Source: Saccharopolyspora aridisoli (GTDB lineage Bacteria > Actinomycetota > Actinomycetes > Mycobacteriales > Pseudonocardiaceae). From it: a DNA stretch of 64,000 nt. The translations under genes were made by a program, and so were the position numbers. Below the pieces are notes generated by a model. That model was not told the DNA's origin. It searched no databases and was given only the letters and a program-made list of their open reading frames with translations. The DNA is taken from positions 124,001-188,000 of the forward strand of contig NZ_SMKV01000009.1 in assembly GCF_004348445.1 (NCBI RefSeq). Direction: 5' to 3'. This document shows, piece after piece, positions 34,080-44,709 of this stretch (positions are counted from its first letter, which is position 1; every line of letters begins with the position of its first letter).

Positions 34080-34805
34080 TCAGGCATCGCGGCGATGCGT
34101 CACGACCAGACCGATCAACCAGACACCCACCGTGACCGCCGCGAAGTACGCGAGCGCTCCCCACGGTCCCAGCGGCATGTCGACGGCCATGCTCCCGCCG
34201 CCCTTGAGGAAGTGGTCGGCCATCACGAAGGGCATCCACTGCTGGATGTCCTGCCCGGCCTCGGGCACCAGCGCGATGAGGCTCTCAACGAGGAGCGACC
34301 ACAGCAGCAGGATGGTCACCGCACCCGCGGTCTGCCGCACCAGCATCCCGACGCCGACCGCCAGGACCGCGGAGAACGCGAACACCGGTCCGACACCGGC
34401 GATCTCGCGCCACTGCTCCGCAGTGGTGATCGCGAGGTCCGAGCTGGGCTGCAGCACCGTGGAGATCGCCCACGAGCCGAACGCGCCGATCTCGCCGATG
34501 ATCAGTGCCAGCACCGCCACGACCGCGGTCTTGGCCAGCAGCACAGCGGTTCGGTTCGGCACGGCTTGGAAGGTCGCGCGGATGGTGCCGAACCGGTACT
34601 CGGTGGTGATCGCCAGCGCGGCCAGCACCAGCGTGACCATCAGGCCGAACTGGTAGCCGAACTGCGTCGTGCTCAGCGACATCCCGTCGGAGACGGCGGC
34701 GATCGAAGAGGTGAACCCGATCGGCAGCGCGAGGGCGAGGAACATGCACCACCACGGGGAACGGGTGGAGAAGAGCTTCATGCGCTCGACGGCGAGCAAC
34801 GTCAT
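34080..34805 (-). CDS. ABC-2 type permease (BcrB-like)
   Basis: 241 residues with six predicted helices. The N-terminal MTLLAVERMKLFSTRSPWW segment and the loop ALAITTEYRFGTIRATFQAVPNR match permeases of bacitracin/lantibiotic-type exporters. The start overlaps the ATPase stop by four bases (ATGA), so the two are coupled. Confidence 0.88.
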   Translation of the reverse strand: MTLLAVERMKLFSTRSPWWCMFLALALPIGFTSSIAAVSDGMSLSTTQFGYQFGLMVTLVLAALAITTEYRFGTIRATFQAVPNRTAVLLAKTAVVAVLALIIGEIGAFGSWAISTVLQPSSDLAITTAEQWREIAGVGPVFAFSAVLAVGVGMLVRQTAGAVTILLLWSLLVESLIALVPEAGQDIQQWMPFVMADHFLKGGGSMAVDMPLGPWGALAYFAAVTVGVWLIGLVVTHRRDA

Positions 34806-35746
34806 CGGGCCACCCCCTGGGCGGTCAGCTCGGTCGCCTCGCCGAGCGTGGTCTGGTATTCCACGGAGTCGCTGGTCATCTGCATGAACGCGTCTTCCAG
34901 CGAACCGCGCTGCGCGGTGAGCTCGTGCAACACGATCCGGTGCTGCGCGGCCAGCTCACCGATCTGCTCGGTGGTCGCGCCGTCGATCACCAGCCGGTCG
35001 GACTCCGAGGAGCGGACGGTGATCTGCTCGTCACCGAGCAGCCGCTGCAGCTGCGAGGCTTCCGGCGACCGCACCAGGACCGAGCTGCTGCCCGCGTTGT
35101 CGACGAACTCGGCGGTGCTGCACTGCGCGATCAGCTTGCCGCGGCCGATGACGACGAGTTCTTCGGCCGTCAGCGCCATTTCCGACAGCAGGTGGCTGGA
35201 GACGAAGACGGTGCGCCCTTCGGCGGCCAGGCCCTGCATGAACCGGCGGATCCAGTGGATGCCTTCCGGGTCGAGGCCGTTGACGGGCTCGTCGAACAGC
35301 AGCACCTCGGGGTCGCCGAGCAGCGCGGTCGCGAGTCCCAGGCGCTGCGACATGCCCAGCGAGAACCCTCCGGCGTTGCGCCGCGCGACGTCGGTGAGGC
35401 CGACCTGCTCCAGGACCTCGTCGACGCGCTGCATCGCGATCCCGTTGGAGCGCGCCATCCACCGAAGGTGCGCGCGGGCCGAGCGGTTGGGGTGCACCCA
35501 CTTGGCGTCCAGCAGCGCGCCGACGGTGCGCAGCGGGTTGCGGAGCTCGCCGTAGCGCTTGCCGTTGATGCGCACTTGACCGGAAGTGGGGTTGTCCAGC
35601 CCGAGCATCATCCGCATCGTGGTGGACTTGCCCGCGCCGTTGGGGCCGAGGAACCCGGTGACGTGGCCGGGTTCGACCGTGAACGACAGGTCGTCCACCG
35701 CCACCTTCTGGCCGTAGCGCTTGGTGAGGCCACTCGCCTCGATCAT
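34802..35746 (-). CDS. ABC exporter ATP-binding subunit (BcrA-like)
   Basis: 314 residues. Walker A FLGPNGAGKSTTMRMML, signature FSLGMSQRLGLATAL (SLGM form), Walker B VLLFDEPVNGLDPEG and H-loop VFVSSHLLSEM. The AKWVHPNRSARAHLRW segment is typical of the BcrA/ABC-2 group that exports peptide antibiotics or removes them from the membrane. ATG 35746 has AGGAG five bases upstream; the frame reaches a GTG at 35752. Confidence 0.92.
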   Translation of the reverse strand: MIEASGLTKRYGQKVAVDDLSFTVEPGHVTGFLGPNGAGKSTTMRMMLGLDNPTSGQVRINGKRYGELRNPLRTVGALLDAKWVHPNRSARAHLRWMARSNGIAMQRVDEVLEQVGLTDVARRNAGGFSLGMSQRLGLATALLGDPEVLLFDEPVNGLDPEGIHWIRRFMQGLAAEGRTVFVSSHLLSEMALTAEELVVIGRGKLIAQCSTAEFVDNAGSSSVLVRSPEASQLQRLLGDEQITVRSSESDRLVIDGATTEQIGELAAQHRIVLHELTAQRGSLEDAFMQMTSDSVEYQTTLGEATELTAQGVAR

Positions 35747-35929
35747 GATCACTCCTGTTGCTGGGACGCGGAGCCGTGCCGGTAGTAGTGAATCGACTCC
35801 GAGGATGACGCACCTCGGGGACCTCCCGGAGCAGCACCCCGGTCCGGGACTTCCCGATCCACGTGGACCTCCAAGGCGGTTCGCGGACCGGCTGCGAACG
35901 GCGCAGCCGCGAGCTGCGAGAACAGGCGC

Positions 35930-36727
35930 TCAGGCGAAGAAGCGGTTGAGCTCGACGGCGAGACCGTCCTCGGCGACCGTGCCGATCGTGTCGTCGGCCG
36001 TGGCGCGCAGGTCCAGGGGTGCCTGGCCCATCGCGACGCCGCGAGCCGCCCAGCTCAGCATCTCGAAGTCGTTGGTGCCGTCGCCCGCGGCGAACGTGCG
36101 ATCAGCGGCGATGCCGAGTTCGGTGCGCAGCTTCTCCAGCGCCGCCCCCTTGGACAGCCCCTCCGGGACCACGGTGACCCACGGTTCGTAGGTGTCGACG
36201 GAGATCGTGCAGTTCGGCAGCTCCACGCCGGCAAGCGTTTCGGCCAGCTCGGCCGGGTCGTGCGCGGTCCACTCCGCGATCAGCCGGGGCACCGGGTGTG
36301 CGGTCAGCTCGTCGACCGGGGTGATCCGCTGCGGGCCGTGCAGCTTGTCCGGGTCGAACGGGGCGGAGACGAGGTTGCCGACCCCCACGTCCTCGGCGGC
36401 GAAGATCGCACCGGGAAGGTGCTCCTGCAGCGCCCGCAGCACCGGCGTCGCGTCGAACGAGGCCACCGAGACCGGCTCGCGCCGGGCCACGTCCACCAGC
36501 ACCGAACCGTTGGAGCACAGCGCGAACCCGCTGGTCAGGCTGAGCTCGTCGAGAACGGGTGCGGTGCCGAGGAAGGTGCGCCCGGTGGCCAGGACCAGCT
36601 GCGCGCCGGAGTCCACCGCGCGGCGCACGGCGGCCTTGACGGCGTCGGAGATCGTGTCGGTGTCCGGGTTCAGCAGGGTTCCGTCGATGTCGAGGGCGAC
36701 GAGGTCGGGCTTGTGGTCAACGCTCAC
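35930..36727 (-). CDS. HAD-superfamily hydrolase, Cof type
   Basis: 265 residues. Motif I LVALDIDGTLLNPD (catalytic Asp pair), motif II LVLATGRTF, and motif III/IV KGAALEKLRTELGIA with TFAAGDGTNDFEMLSWA. A C2-type cap (about residues 85-190) places it with Cof/YbiV sugar-phosphate phosphatases. GTG start at 36727. Divergent from the dynamin operon. Confidence 0.9.
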   Translation of the reverse strand: MSVDHKPDLVALDIDGTLLNPDTDTISDAVKAAVRRAVDSGAQLVLATGRTFLGTAPVLDELSLTSGFALCSNGSVLVDVARREPVSVASFDATPVLRALQEHLPGAIFAAEDVGVGNLVSAPFDPDKLHGPQRITPVDELTAHPVPRLIAEWTAHDPAELAETLAGVELPNCTISVDTYEPWVTVVPEGLSKGAALEKLRTELGIAADRTFAAGDGTNDFEMLSWAARGVAMGQAPLDLRATADDTIGTVAEDGLAVELNRFFA

Positions 36728-36933
36728 GCCTGCAGGCTAGGGCTTGCTGAGGAGTTGCTCTGCTCGGTGGTGCCAGTGGCGGAGACCCCGGAGGGGAAGA
36801 GCTCCTGGCCGCACGACGAACCCGTCGTCGATCGTCCTTCGTGGACTGCGGCCGGAGGGGTGGCGGGACGTGGCAGGATGGTGCGGCGGATTCCCGGCAC
36901 GTCCGGGATGTCTGACTCCATCGAGAGGGCACC

Positions 36934-38457
36934 TTGAACACGGCACCCGAGCAGCAGAGCTGGGCAGGTCCGTTGTCGGCCGCCGTCGCCCGGCTGTGCG
37001 CGGGGCTGCGAACGCAGCTGTCCGACAAGACCGCCGAAGGGTTCGGCGAGGTGCTGAGCAGGCTCGGCGCCCCGCTGCAGGTCGCCGTCGCCGGCCGGAT
37101 CAAGTCCGGCAAGTCCACCCTGGTCAACGCCATGATCGGACGGCGGGTCGCACCCACCGACGTCGGCGAGTGCACGCGGCTGGTGACCCGCTTCCAGTAC
37201 GGCACGGTCGACCGCGTCGAGGTCGTGTTCCACGACGGCCGCAAGCAAGTGATCCCGTTCGACCCCGGCGGCGGCATCCCCGCCGACCTGGGCGTGGACT
37301 TCGACGAGGTCTCCCACCTGGAGGCGTACCTGACCAACGCGGTGCTGCGGGACCTGACCGTGATCGACACCCCGGGTCTGGGATCGTTGGACTCGGCCTC
37401 GGTCGCGCGCACCGAGCAGGCGCTGGGCACCCAGCAGCTCGACCCGGTCTCCCGCGACGCCGTGATCGGCGCGGAGGCCGTGCTCTACGTCGTCACCCAG
37501 GGCGTTCGCGCCGACGACGAGCAGGCGCTGGCCGCCTTCACCGCCGCGACCGCGAGCCGCGAAGCCGGTCCGGTCAACGCGATCGCGCTGCTCAACAAGG
37601 CTGACACGATCGAGGCAGACACCGTCGAGGGCGCCGACGACGACGTGTGGAAGGCCGCCGAGATCCTGGCCGCCAAGCAGTCGGAACTGCTCAAACCCAA
37701 GGTCGCCGACGTGCTGCCGGTGATCGGGCTGCTCGCCGAGACCTCCGAGACCGGTGGCTTCACCGCCCCGGACGCCGAGGCGCTGCGATCGCTGGCCAAG
37801 CTCGACGAGTCGACGCGGGAGACCCTGCTGCTGTCGGCGGACCTGTTCACCAGCTGGGAGTGCGACGTCCCGGCAGGCACCCGCACGCACCTCTTGGAGC
37901 GGATGGACCTGCACGGCGTGCGCTGCGCCCTCGACGCGCTGGAAGCCCAGCCCGACATCACCGCCGGTGAGCTGCGGCGGCGGATCCGCGACGCGTCCGG
38001 GCTGGCGTCGGTGCTGGGTCGGCTGGACTCGGTGTTCCGGGCCCGCGCCGACGGCATCAAGGCCGCGGCCGCGCTGGCGTCGATCACCGCGCTCGCGCAG
38101 TCCTCCGGTGACCGCGACGAGCGCCAGAAGGTGCACGACGCGATCGAAGGGCTGCTGACCAGGCCTGAGGCCCACCAGCTGCGCGTGCTGGAGGCGTTGA
38201 CGCTGGTCGCGGCCGGGTCGGTGGAGATGCCGCCGGACCTGGCCGAAGAGGTCATGCAGGTGGGCGGCAGCACCGACCCAGGCGAGCAGCTCGGCCGGCC
38301 GGAACTGCCGCAGGCCGAGCTGACCGAGCTCGCGCTGGAGCGCGCCAACTGGTGGCGGTCCTTCTCCTCCTTCGGTGCCACGCCCGCGCAGAGCCGGGTC
38401 GCGCACGTGGTGCACCGGGCCTACTTCCTGATCTGGCAGCAGCTGCGAACCAGGTGA
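36934..38457 (+). CDS. dynamin-like GTPase, first of pair
   Basis: 507 residues. The GTPase domain has G1 AVAGRIKSGKSTLVNAM (about residues 51-67), a G2-type Thr in VGECTRLVT, G3 VIDTPGLGSLD and G4 ALLNKAD. A long helical region follows. No clear transmembrane segment, unlike its partner. Bacterial dynamins remodel membranes; actinobacterial pairs include mycobacterial IniA/IniC and Streptomyces DynA/DynB (sporulation septation). The start is TTG 36934 behind AGGGCACC. The stop overlaps the next gene (GTGA). Confidence 0.88.
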   Translation: MNTAPEQQSWAGPLSAAVARLCAGLRTQLSDKTAEGFGEVLSRLGAPLQVAVAGRIKSGKSTLVNAMIGRRVAPTDVGECTRLVTRFQYGTVDRVEVVFHDGRKQVIPFDPGGGIPADLGVDFDEVSHLEAYLTNAVLRDLTVIDTPGLGSLDSASVARTEQALGTQQLDPVSRDAVIGAEAVLYVVTQGVRADDEQALAAFTAATASREAGPVNAIALLNKADTIEADTVEGADDDVWKAAEILAAKQSELLKPKVADVLPVIGLLAETSETGGFTAPDAEALRSLAKLDESTRETLLLSADLFTSWECDVPAGTRTHLLERMDLHGVRCALDALEAQPDITAGELRRRIRDASGLASVLGRLDSVFRARADGIKAAAALASITALAQSSGDRDERQKVHDAIEGLLTRPEAHQLRVLEALTLVAAGSVEMPPDLAEEVMQVGGSTDPGEQLGRPELPQAELTELALERANWWRSFSSFGATPAQSRVAHVVHRAYFLIWQQLRTR

Positions 38458-38921
38458 TCACCGTGCGGAGCTGGCGACGATCGAAGAAGTCATCCGTAAT
38501 CGGAACCGAGCACCATCCGGGTTCGTCTGCTCTCCCAGAAGCCGGTGACCCGGTTCCCGACGCCGACGCCGATCAGGGGACAGACAGGACCGCCGTGACC
38601 AGCGAAACCGTCATCTATCCGCTGGAGCAGGCGCTGACCGACCGCGCCGCGCTCATCCAGCTGTGCGTGTACGCGGTCGATCGCGCCCGCAGCGCGGGAG
38701 TCGCAGAACGGCTCACCGACGGGCTCACGAGCATCGGCGTGGCCCCGCTGCGGCCCGACGGGCAGCGCTTCGACCCCGCCTCCCACGAGGCCGGCGGCAC
38801 CGTTCCCACCGATGACCCCGCTCTCGACGGCGTCATAGCCGAAACCGAGCTCCTCGGCTTCGCCGACCACGACCGCGTCCTGCGAGCCCCGGTCGTCACC
38901 GTCTACCAACTCCGCACCTGA
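38454..38921 (+). CDS. small GrpE-like protein between dynamin genes
   Basis: 155 residues from GTG 38454, which overlaps the dynamin stop; an alternative GTG at 38595 would give 108. The C-terminal half matches the beta domain of the nucleotide-exchange factor GrpE: LTSIGVAPLRPDGQRFDPASHEAGGTV, then LLGFADHDRVLRAPVVTVYQ (GrpE pattern G..FDP..HEA...drvLRPA.V.V). The long N-terminal coiled coil of GrpE is absent; instead there is a short acidic stretch and a helix (EQALTDRAALIQLCVYAVDRAR). GrpE releases ADP from DnaK, so an Hsp70-like partner is expected, but none is in this window. Confidence 0.75.
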   Translation: MITVRSWRRSKKSSVIGTEHHPGSSALPEAGDPVPDADADQGTDRTAVTSETVIYPLEQALTDRAALIQLCVYAVDRARSAGVAERLTDGLTSIGVAPLRPDGQRFDPASHEAGGTVPTDDPALDGVIAETELLGFADHDRVLRAPVVTVYQLRT

Positions 38922-39003
38922 TCCGGGTACCTTCGACGCTCGTGGTGCCGCGACCGGCTGCTCCACCTGGGAGGTTCGACCTGCGAGAACGGGAAGGACG
39001 CGC

Positions 39004-40857
39004 ATGACGGCACCAGGCGTTGCGGTCGCCGCTGCGCTTCCCCAGCAGGTCAAGCAGACCCGCGACAAGCTCATGGGGTTCCTGCACGAGGCCGACCCCG
39101 CAGCGTGGGAATGGGTCGAGCAAGTCCGCCGCAGTCGCCCCGCCACGCCCAGCGTGGTGGTCGTCGGCGAGACCAACCGGGGCAAGAGCTCCCTGGTCAA
39201 CGCGCTGTTGGAGCATCCGGGGCTCTCGCCGGTGGACGCCGACGTCGCCACTGCCACCTACCTGCAGTTCGAGCACGACGAGCAGTGGACGGCGCAGGCC
39301 TGCTACCCCGGGCAGCAGGATCCCGTGCGCTTCGAGCTCGACGAGCTGCCGAACTGGACCAGCGCGGGCCGCGAGCTGCCCGAGGGACAGCTGCCACCGC
39401 GCTTCGTGCGCGTCACCGCGCCCCTGGACGCGCTCGCCGAGCTGACCGTGGTCGACACACCCGGCGTCGGCGGGCTGGAGGAGCTGCACGGCGAGCTCGC
39501 TCGCGAGGCGGCCGTGTCCGCGACCGCGCTGCTGTTCGTCGTCGACGCGTCCTCCCCGTTCACCCGCGGCGAGTTGGAGTTCTTGCAGCAGGTCGGCGAA
39601 CGCGTGGAAACGGTTCTGTTCGCGCTGGCCAAGACCGATCAGCACCGCGGCTGGCGGCAGGTGCTGGCCGAGGACCGCGAGCTGCTGGCCGAGCACGCGC
39701 CCCGGTTCGCCGAGGCGCCGATCTTCCCGGTCTCGGCCCGCATGCACCTGCGCGCCGCGCGATCACCCGAATCCGCCAACGCGGCGCTGCTGCGCGAGAA
39801 GTCCGGCGTGGTCGAACTGCGCGACGAGCTCGAACGGCTCATCGCCGGCCGGTCGGCGATGCTCGGCGAGGCCAACACGATGCGCGCCCTGTCCAGCGTG
39901 CTGGGCGAGCTCACCGCGAACCTGGAGGCCGAGAAGCGCGCGCTGACCGTGGGCGAGGACGAGGCCGAGTCGCTGCGCGCCCGGCGCGACGAGCTGAGCA
40001 CCGCCCGCCGCTCGTCGACCCGGGGCTGGCAGGTCAAGCTTCGCGGCGAGATCCAGCGCACCCGGCTGGAGACCAGCCACGAGGTCAGCCGCCAGGTGCG
40101 CGACGTGCAGAACTGGTTCCGCCGGTCCATCGACAACGCCGGGCGCGAGGACATCAACGACCTGCCTCGACAAGTCGACATCGCGTTGCAGATGGCCTCC
40201 ACCCGCATCGCCACCATGCTCTCGACCAGGCTCGCGGCCGTGGCCGAGCAGGCGCTCAACGACCTGTTCTCGGCCGAGGAGCTGGACGTGATCCGCTCCC
40301 AGTTCGCGCGAGGGGCGCAGGCTCCGATCGCGCTGCGCCCGCCGGACAAGCGCCCGCCCACCGCCGAGGACAAGTTGCTGGTGTTCATGGGCGTCTCCGG
40401 CGGGCTGGGCGTGGGCCGCGCGGCGGCGATGCCGCTCGCCGGGCTCGGGGTCGCGGCGCTGAACCCGGTGGTGCTGCCGGTGACGATCGTGCTCGGGCTG
40501 GGCGCGGGCTGGTGGATGGCCCGCACCCGCAAGCACGCGGCCGACAAGCAGCACCTCAAGCAGTGGCTCACCGACGCCATCGCCGACGCCCGGTCGGCCC
40601 TCGACCAGCTCGTCGCCGAGCAGCTCATCGAAGCCGAGCAACAGCTCTCGCTGGCCCTCGACGACGCGCTGACCAGGCGGATCGAGGCGATCGAAGGCGA
40701 ACTCCGCGACGTCGACAAGGCCTTGAAGATGGACGCGGCCGAGCGCAGCCGCCGCCTGCAGACCGTCGACCGCCGTCTCACCGAATCCACCACCGGCCGG
40801 GGGAGGGCCGAACACCTCCTCGCCGGCATCAGGAACCTCCGCGACGCGGTGTCCTGA
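39004..40857 (+). CDS. dynamin-like GTPase, second of pair, membrane-inserted
   Basis: 617 residues. G1 VVVGETNRGKSSLVNALL (about residues 51-70), a G2-type Thr in DVATATYLQF, G3 VVDTPGVGGLEE and G4 ALAKTD. A long helical stalk holds basic/acidic coiled-coil stretches. A hydrophobic pair near residues 455-510 (GVSGGLGVGRAAAMPLAG, NPVVLPVTIVLGLGAGWWMA) should insert into the membrane. C-terminal helices contain LTESTTGRGRAEHLLAGI. Starts 82 bases after the GrpE-like gene. Probably forms a heteromeric membrane-remodelling machine with the first GTPase. Confidence 0.88.
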   Translation: MTAPGVAVAAALPQQVKQTRDKLMGFLHEADPAAWEWVEQVRRSRPATPSVVVVGETNRGKSSLVNALLEHPGLSPVDADVATATYLQFEHDEQWTAQACYPGQQDPVRFELDELPNWTSAGRELPEGQLPPRFVRVTAPLDALAELTVVDTPGVGGLEELHGELAREAAVSATALLFVVDASSPFTRGELEFLQQVGERVETVLFALAKTDQHRGWRQVLAEDRELLAEHAPRFAEAPIFPVSARMHLRAARSPESANAALLREKSGVVELRDELERLIAGRSAMLGEANTMRALSSVLGELTANLEAEKRALTVGEDEAESLRARRDELSTARRSSTRGWQVKLRGEIQRTRLETSHEVSRQVRDVQNWFRRSIDNAGREDINDLPRQVDIALQMASTRIATMLSTRLAAVAEQALNDLFSAEELDVIRSQFARGAQAPIALRPPDKRPPTAEDKLLVFMGVSGGLGVGRAAAMPLAGLGVAALNPVVLPVTIVLGLGAGWWMARTRKHAADKQHLKQWLTDAIADARSALDQLVAEQLIEAEQQLSLALDDALTRRIEAIEGELRDVDKALKMDAAERSRRLQTVDRRLTESTTGRGRAEHLLAGIRNLRDAVS

Positions 40858-41324
40858 CCCGCCCAGGTCACCCGGGCCGCGGATCACGTCCGCATCCCGC
40901 CACCTGAGTGCGGAGTTCTCCGTCGACGGTTTGCGGACGTGTTCCGGCACCCCGGGCACGACGTGCGGTCTCCGGTGGTCAGGGCGGCGGCGCCTCGTGG
41001 CGGAAGCCCGGGTTGACGCAGATCTGCGAGGCCTCCCACAGGATCCGGATCTCACCCCCGCCCGATCGTCCCGAGGCAAGCCCACCGGTCCCGCGCCCGA
41101 AAACCCGGCCTTTCCCCTGACATCGCAGCACCGGCCGGTTCTCCGAGATGCAAGAAGAGTTCGGTGCGCGGATTTCAAGGCATTTCCGGACGCCGAACTC
41201 CCATTGGAACCCTGTTCCACCGCCCAGGGCCCCAGTTTCCTCACCCGGGTGGTTCCTGGGGGGAACCCCGGGGCTCTACGCTGCGTCCAACGGCTTGCAG
41301 GTGAAGGCGGCGGAGGGTGCCGAC
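40858..41324. other. intergenic region, no gene recognised
   Basis: About 465 bases between the second dynamin gene and the EF-hand-loop protein. Open frames here lack natural protein character or ribosome sites. No repeat or strong hairpin seen. Confidence 0.35.
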
Positions 41325-42053
41325 GTGTACATCGAGGAGACCGGCGCTGGGGACGGGGACATCAAGGTCACCGTCGACGGTGAGGAGTACACCGCCGAGG
41401 CCAACTACGACCTCGACGGCGACGGCTTGGACGAGACGGTCGCTGTGATGACCGACGACGGCCACGTCGCCTACATCGACGAGAACGCCGACGGCCGAGC
41501 GGACCTGATGCAGTCGCTCAGCAACGACGGCCAGGTCCTCGACCAGGCACGGTTCCACGCCGACACCGGCGAGTGGACCGCCGAAGCCCCGCACCAGCAC
41601 CCGGGCGGCGCCGGTGACGGACGTCCGGACGACGGCAAGCCGATGGTCATGGGCACCCCGCAGGGCGACGTCCAGGTCGGGCCGGTGACCGAGGACACCA
41701 ACTCCGACGGCATCGCCGACACGGCGGTCGTGCAGTCCGACAACGGCAACACCGTGCTGGTCACCGACGTCGACGGCGACGGGTCCGCCGACCAGGTCGT
41801 CGAGATCACCCAGACCGGCGACGTGACCATCTCGCACCACACCGGCAACGGTGAGTGGACGGTCGTCGAGCAGGGCCAGATCGGCGACAACGGGCAGTAC
41901 GCCCCGAACGAGATCGCCTCCGCGACCGACGACGCGACCTGGACCTTCGACGAGCCCAAGCCCCAGCCGAAAGCCCCGGTCGCGGACCCCGGTCTTCCGG
42001 CGATGTGCGAGGGCGAACCGTCGCGCCCCGCGAAAGACGACTCGTGGGTGTGA
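41325..42053 (+). CDS. protein with EF-hand-type calcium loops (DUF6802-like)
   Basis: About 242 residues, strongly acidic. It opens VYIEETGAGDGDIKVTVDGEEY and has repeated Dx(D/N)xDG loops: YDLDGDGLDET, IDENADGRADL, EDTNSDGIADT and TDVDGDGSADQ, each followed by a strand pair. These resemble calcium-binding dockerin/EF-hand loops, as in actinobacterial DUF6802 proteins. No signal peptide from this start. GTG 41325 is chosen because GGAGGG lies seven bases upstream; the frame is open to 41148. Function unknown. The C-terminus ends in a Pro/Lys-rich tail. Confidence 0.72.
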   Translation: MYIEETGAGDGDIKVTVDGEEYTAEANYDLDGDGLDETVAVMTDDGHVAYIDENADGRADLMQSLSNDGQVLDQARFHADTGEWTAEAPHQHPGGAGDGRPDDGKPMVMGTPQGDVQVGPVTEDTNSDGIADTAVVQSDNGNTVLVTDVDGDGSADQVVEITQTGDVTISHHTGNGEWTVVEQGQIGDNGQYAPNEIASATDDATWTFDEPKPQPKAPVADPGLPAMCEGEPSRPAKDDSWV

Positions 42054-42380
42054 CGCGGCGTCGCACAATTTGCGACGGAATGTGATTCCACCACCCGCCC
42101 GTGGCCTCATTTTCAGGCCATCGAGCGGGTTTTCATCTCCGGACTCTGCAGTCGGCAACCGCCATTCGGCGGCTATCCCCGGTTCACCGGTCGTTCGCAC
42201 TCATGTCCGCTTCGCCGGAAAATCTGGGACCCAAGGCGACACCAGCGATGAGATTTCCGGGAGCGCCCGGAAGTAAATGCGAACTGAATCGATTCCCTTA
42301 TCGTTCCTGTGAGAGAACCGACAACCCCGATCTTCATCGCGCGCCGTTATCCCCGTTAGCCTCGTTGCATCCCTTTTCCA

Positions 42381-42409
42381 CTTCGCCCGGCTCTCCGGGC
42401 CGGGCGAAG
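42381..42409 (+). terminator. stem-loop in the pckG leader
   Basis: CTTCGCCCGGC / GCCGGGCGAAG, a perfect 11-bp stem with a 7-base loop, followed by CTTT. It lies 79 bases before pckG. It may end the upstream transcript or act as an attenuator in the pckG leader; sequence alone does not decide. Confidence 0.55.
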
Positions 42410-42487
42410 CTTTCCCTGCAAACGTCGGCGGGTGAGCTCGTCGGCGAACAATCCGGGCTGTGGCGCCCAGTCAGGAGACACGTCGCG

Positions 42488-44302
<1,815 letters not shown>

Positions 44303-44388
44303 GACCTGGGCGGGCGGCGGTACCGGATCGCCGTGGGAAGCTCCGGTACCCACCCGTCTGACGCGGACGTCAACCGTGCGCGTGCCCT

Positions 44389-44426
44389 AAGCGGCGCCTC
44401 CCCTCTCCGGAGGGGAAGCGCCGCTT
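44389..44426 (+). terminator. stem-loop terminator after pckG
   Basis: AAGCGGCGCCTCCCCT / AGGGGAAGCGCCGCTT, 16 bp with one mismatch and a 6-base loop. A second inverted repeat, GGTACCGGA / TCCGGTACC, lies at 44319-44350. Confidence 0.8.
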
Positions 44427-44523
44427 TCGCGTTCTCGACGACAGTCGAGCAACCGACCGCCAGCCCGTGCGTCTCATGGACATCTGCGATCGCGCAGCGG
44501 CCCATCGGACGAGGGGGTGCCTC

Positions 44524-44658
44524 ATGGCCGGCTTGGCATTTCTGGTGTTGTTCTTGGTCGCCGCGGCAGCGGTGTACGTCTCGCTGCGGTACGGGGAAGA
44601 CGGCGCGACCGTCCCGATCGAGACCGACGACCGCGACGCGGCGTCCGTCGAGCGATGA
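44524..44658 (+). CDS. 44-residue membrane protein
   Basis: ATG 44524 is preceded by GAGGGGG at six bases, a good ribosome site. The product starts MAGLAFLVLFLVAAAAVYVSL, one N-terminal transmembrane helix, with a short acidic tail TDDRDAASVER facing one side. It stands alone between pckG and the sugar ABC operon. No family recognised. Confidence 0.5.
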   Translation: MAGLAFLVLFLVAAAAVYVSLRYGEDGATVPIETDDRDAASVER

Positions 44659-44709
44659 GCGGCGAGACCGGCTGGCGCGAGAACGGTTGCGCGCGAACAG
44701 GTCTCCTGC

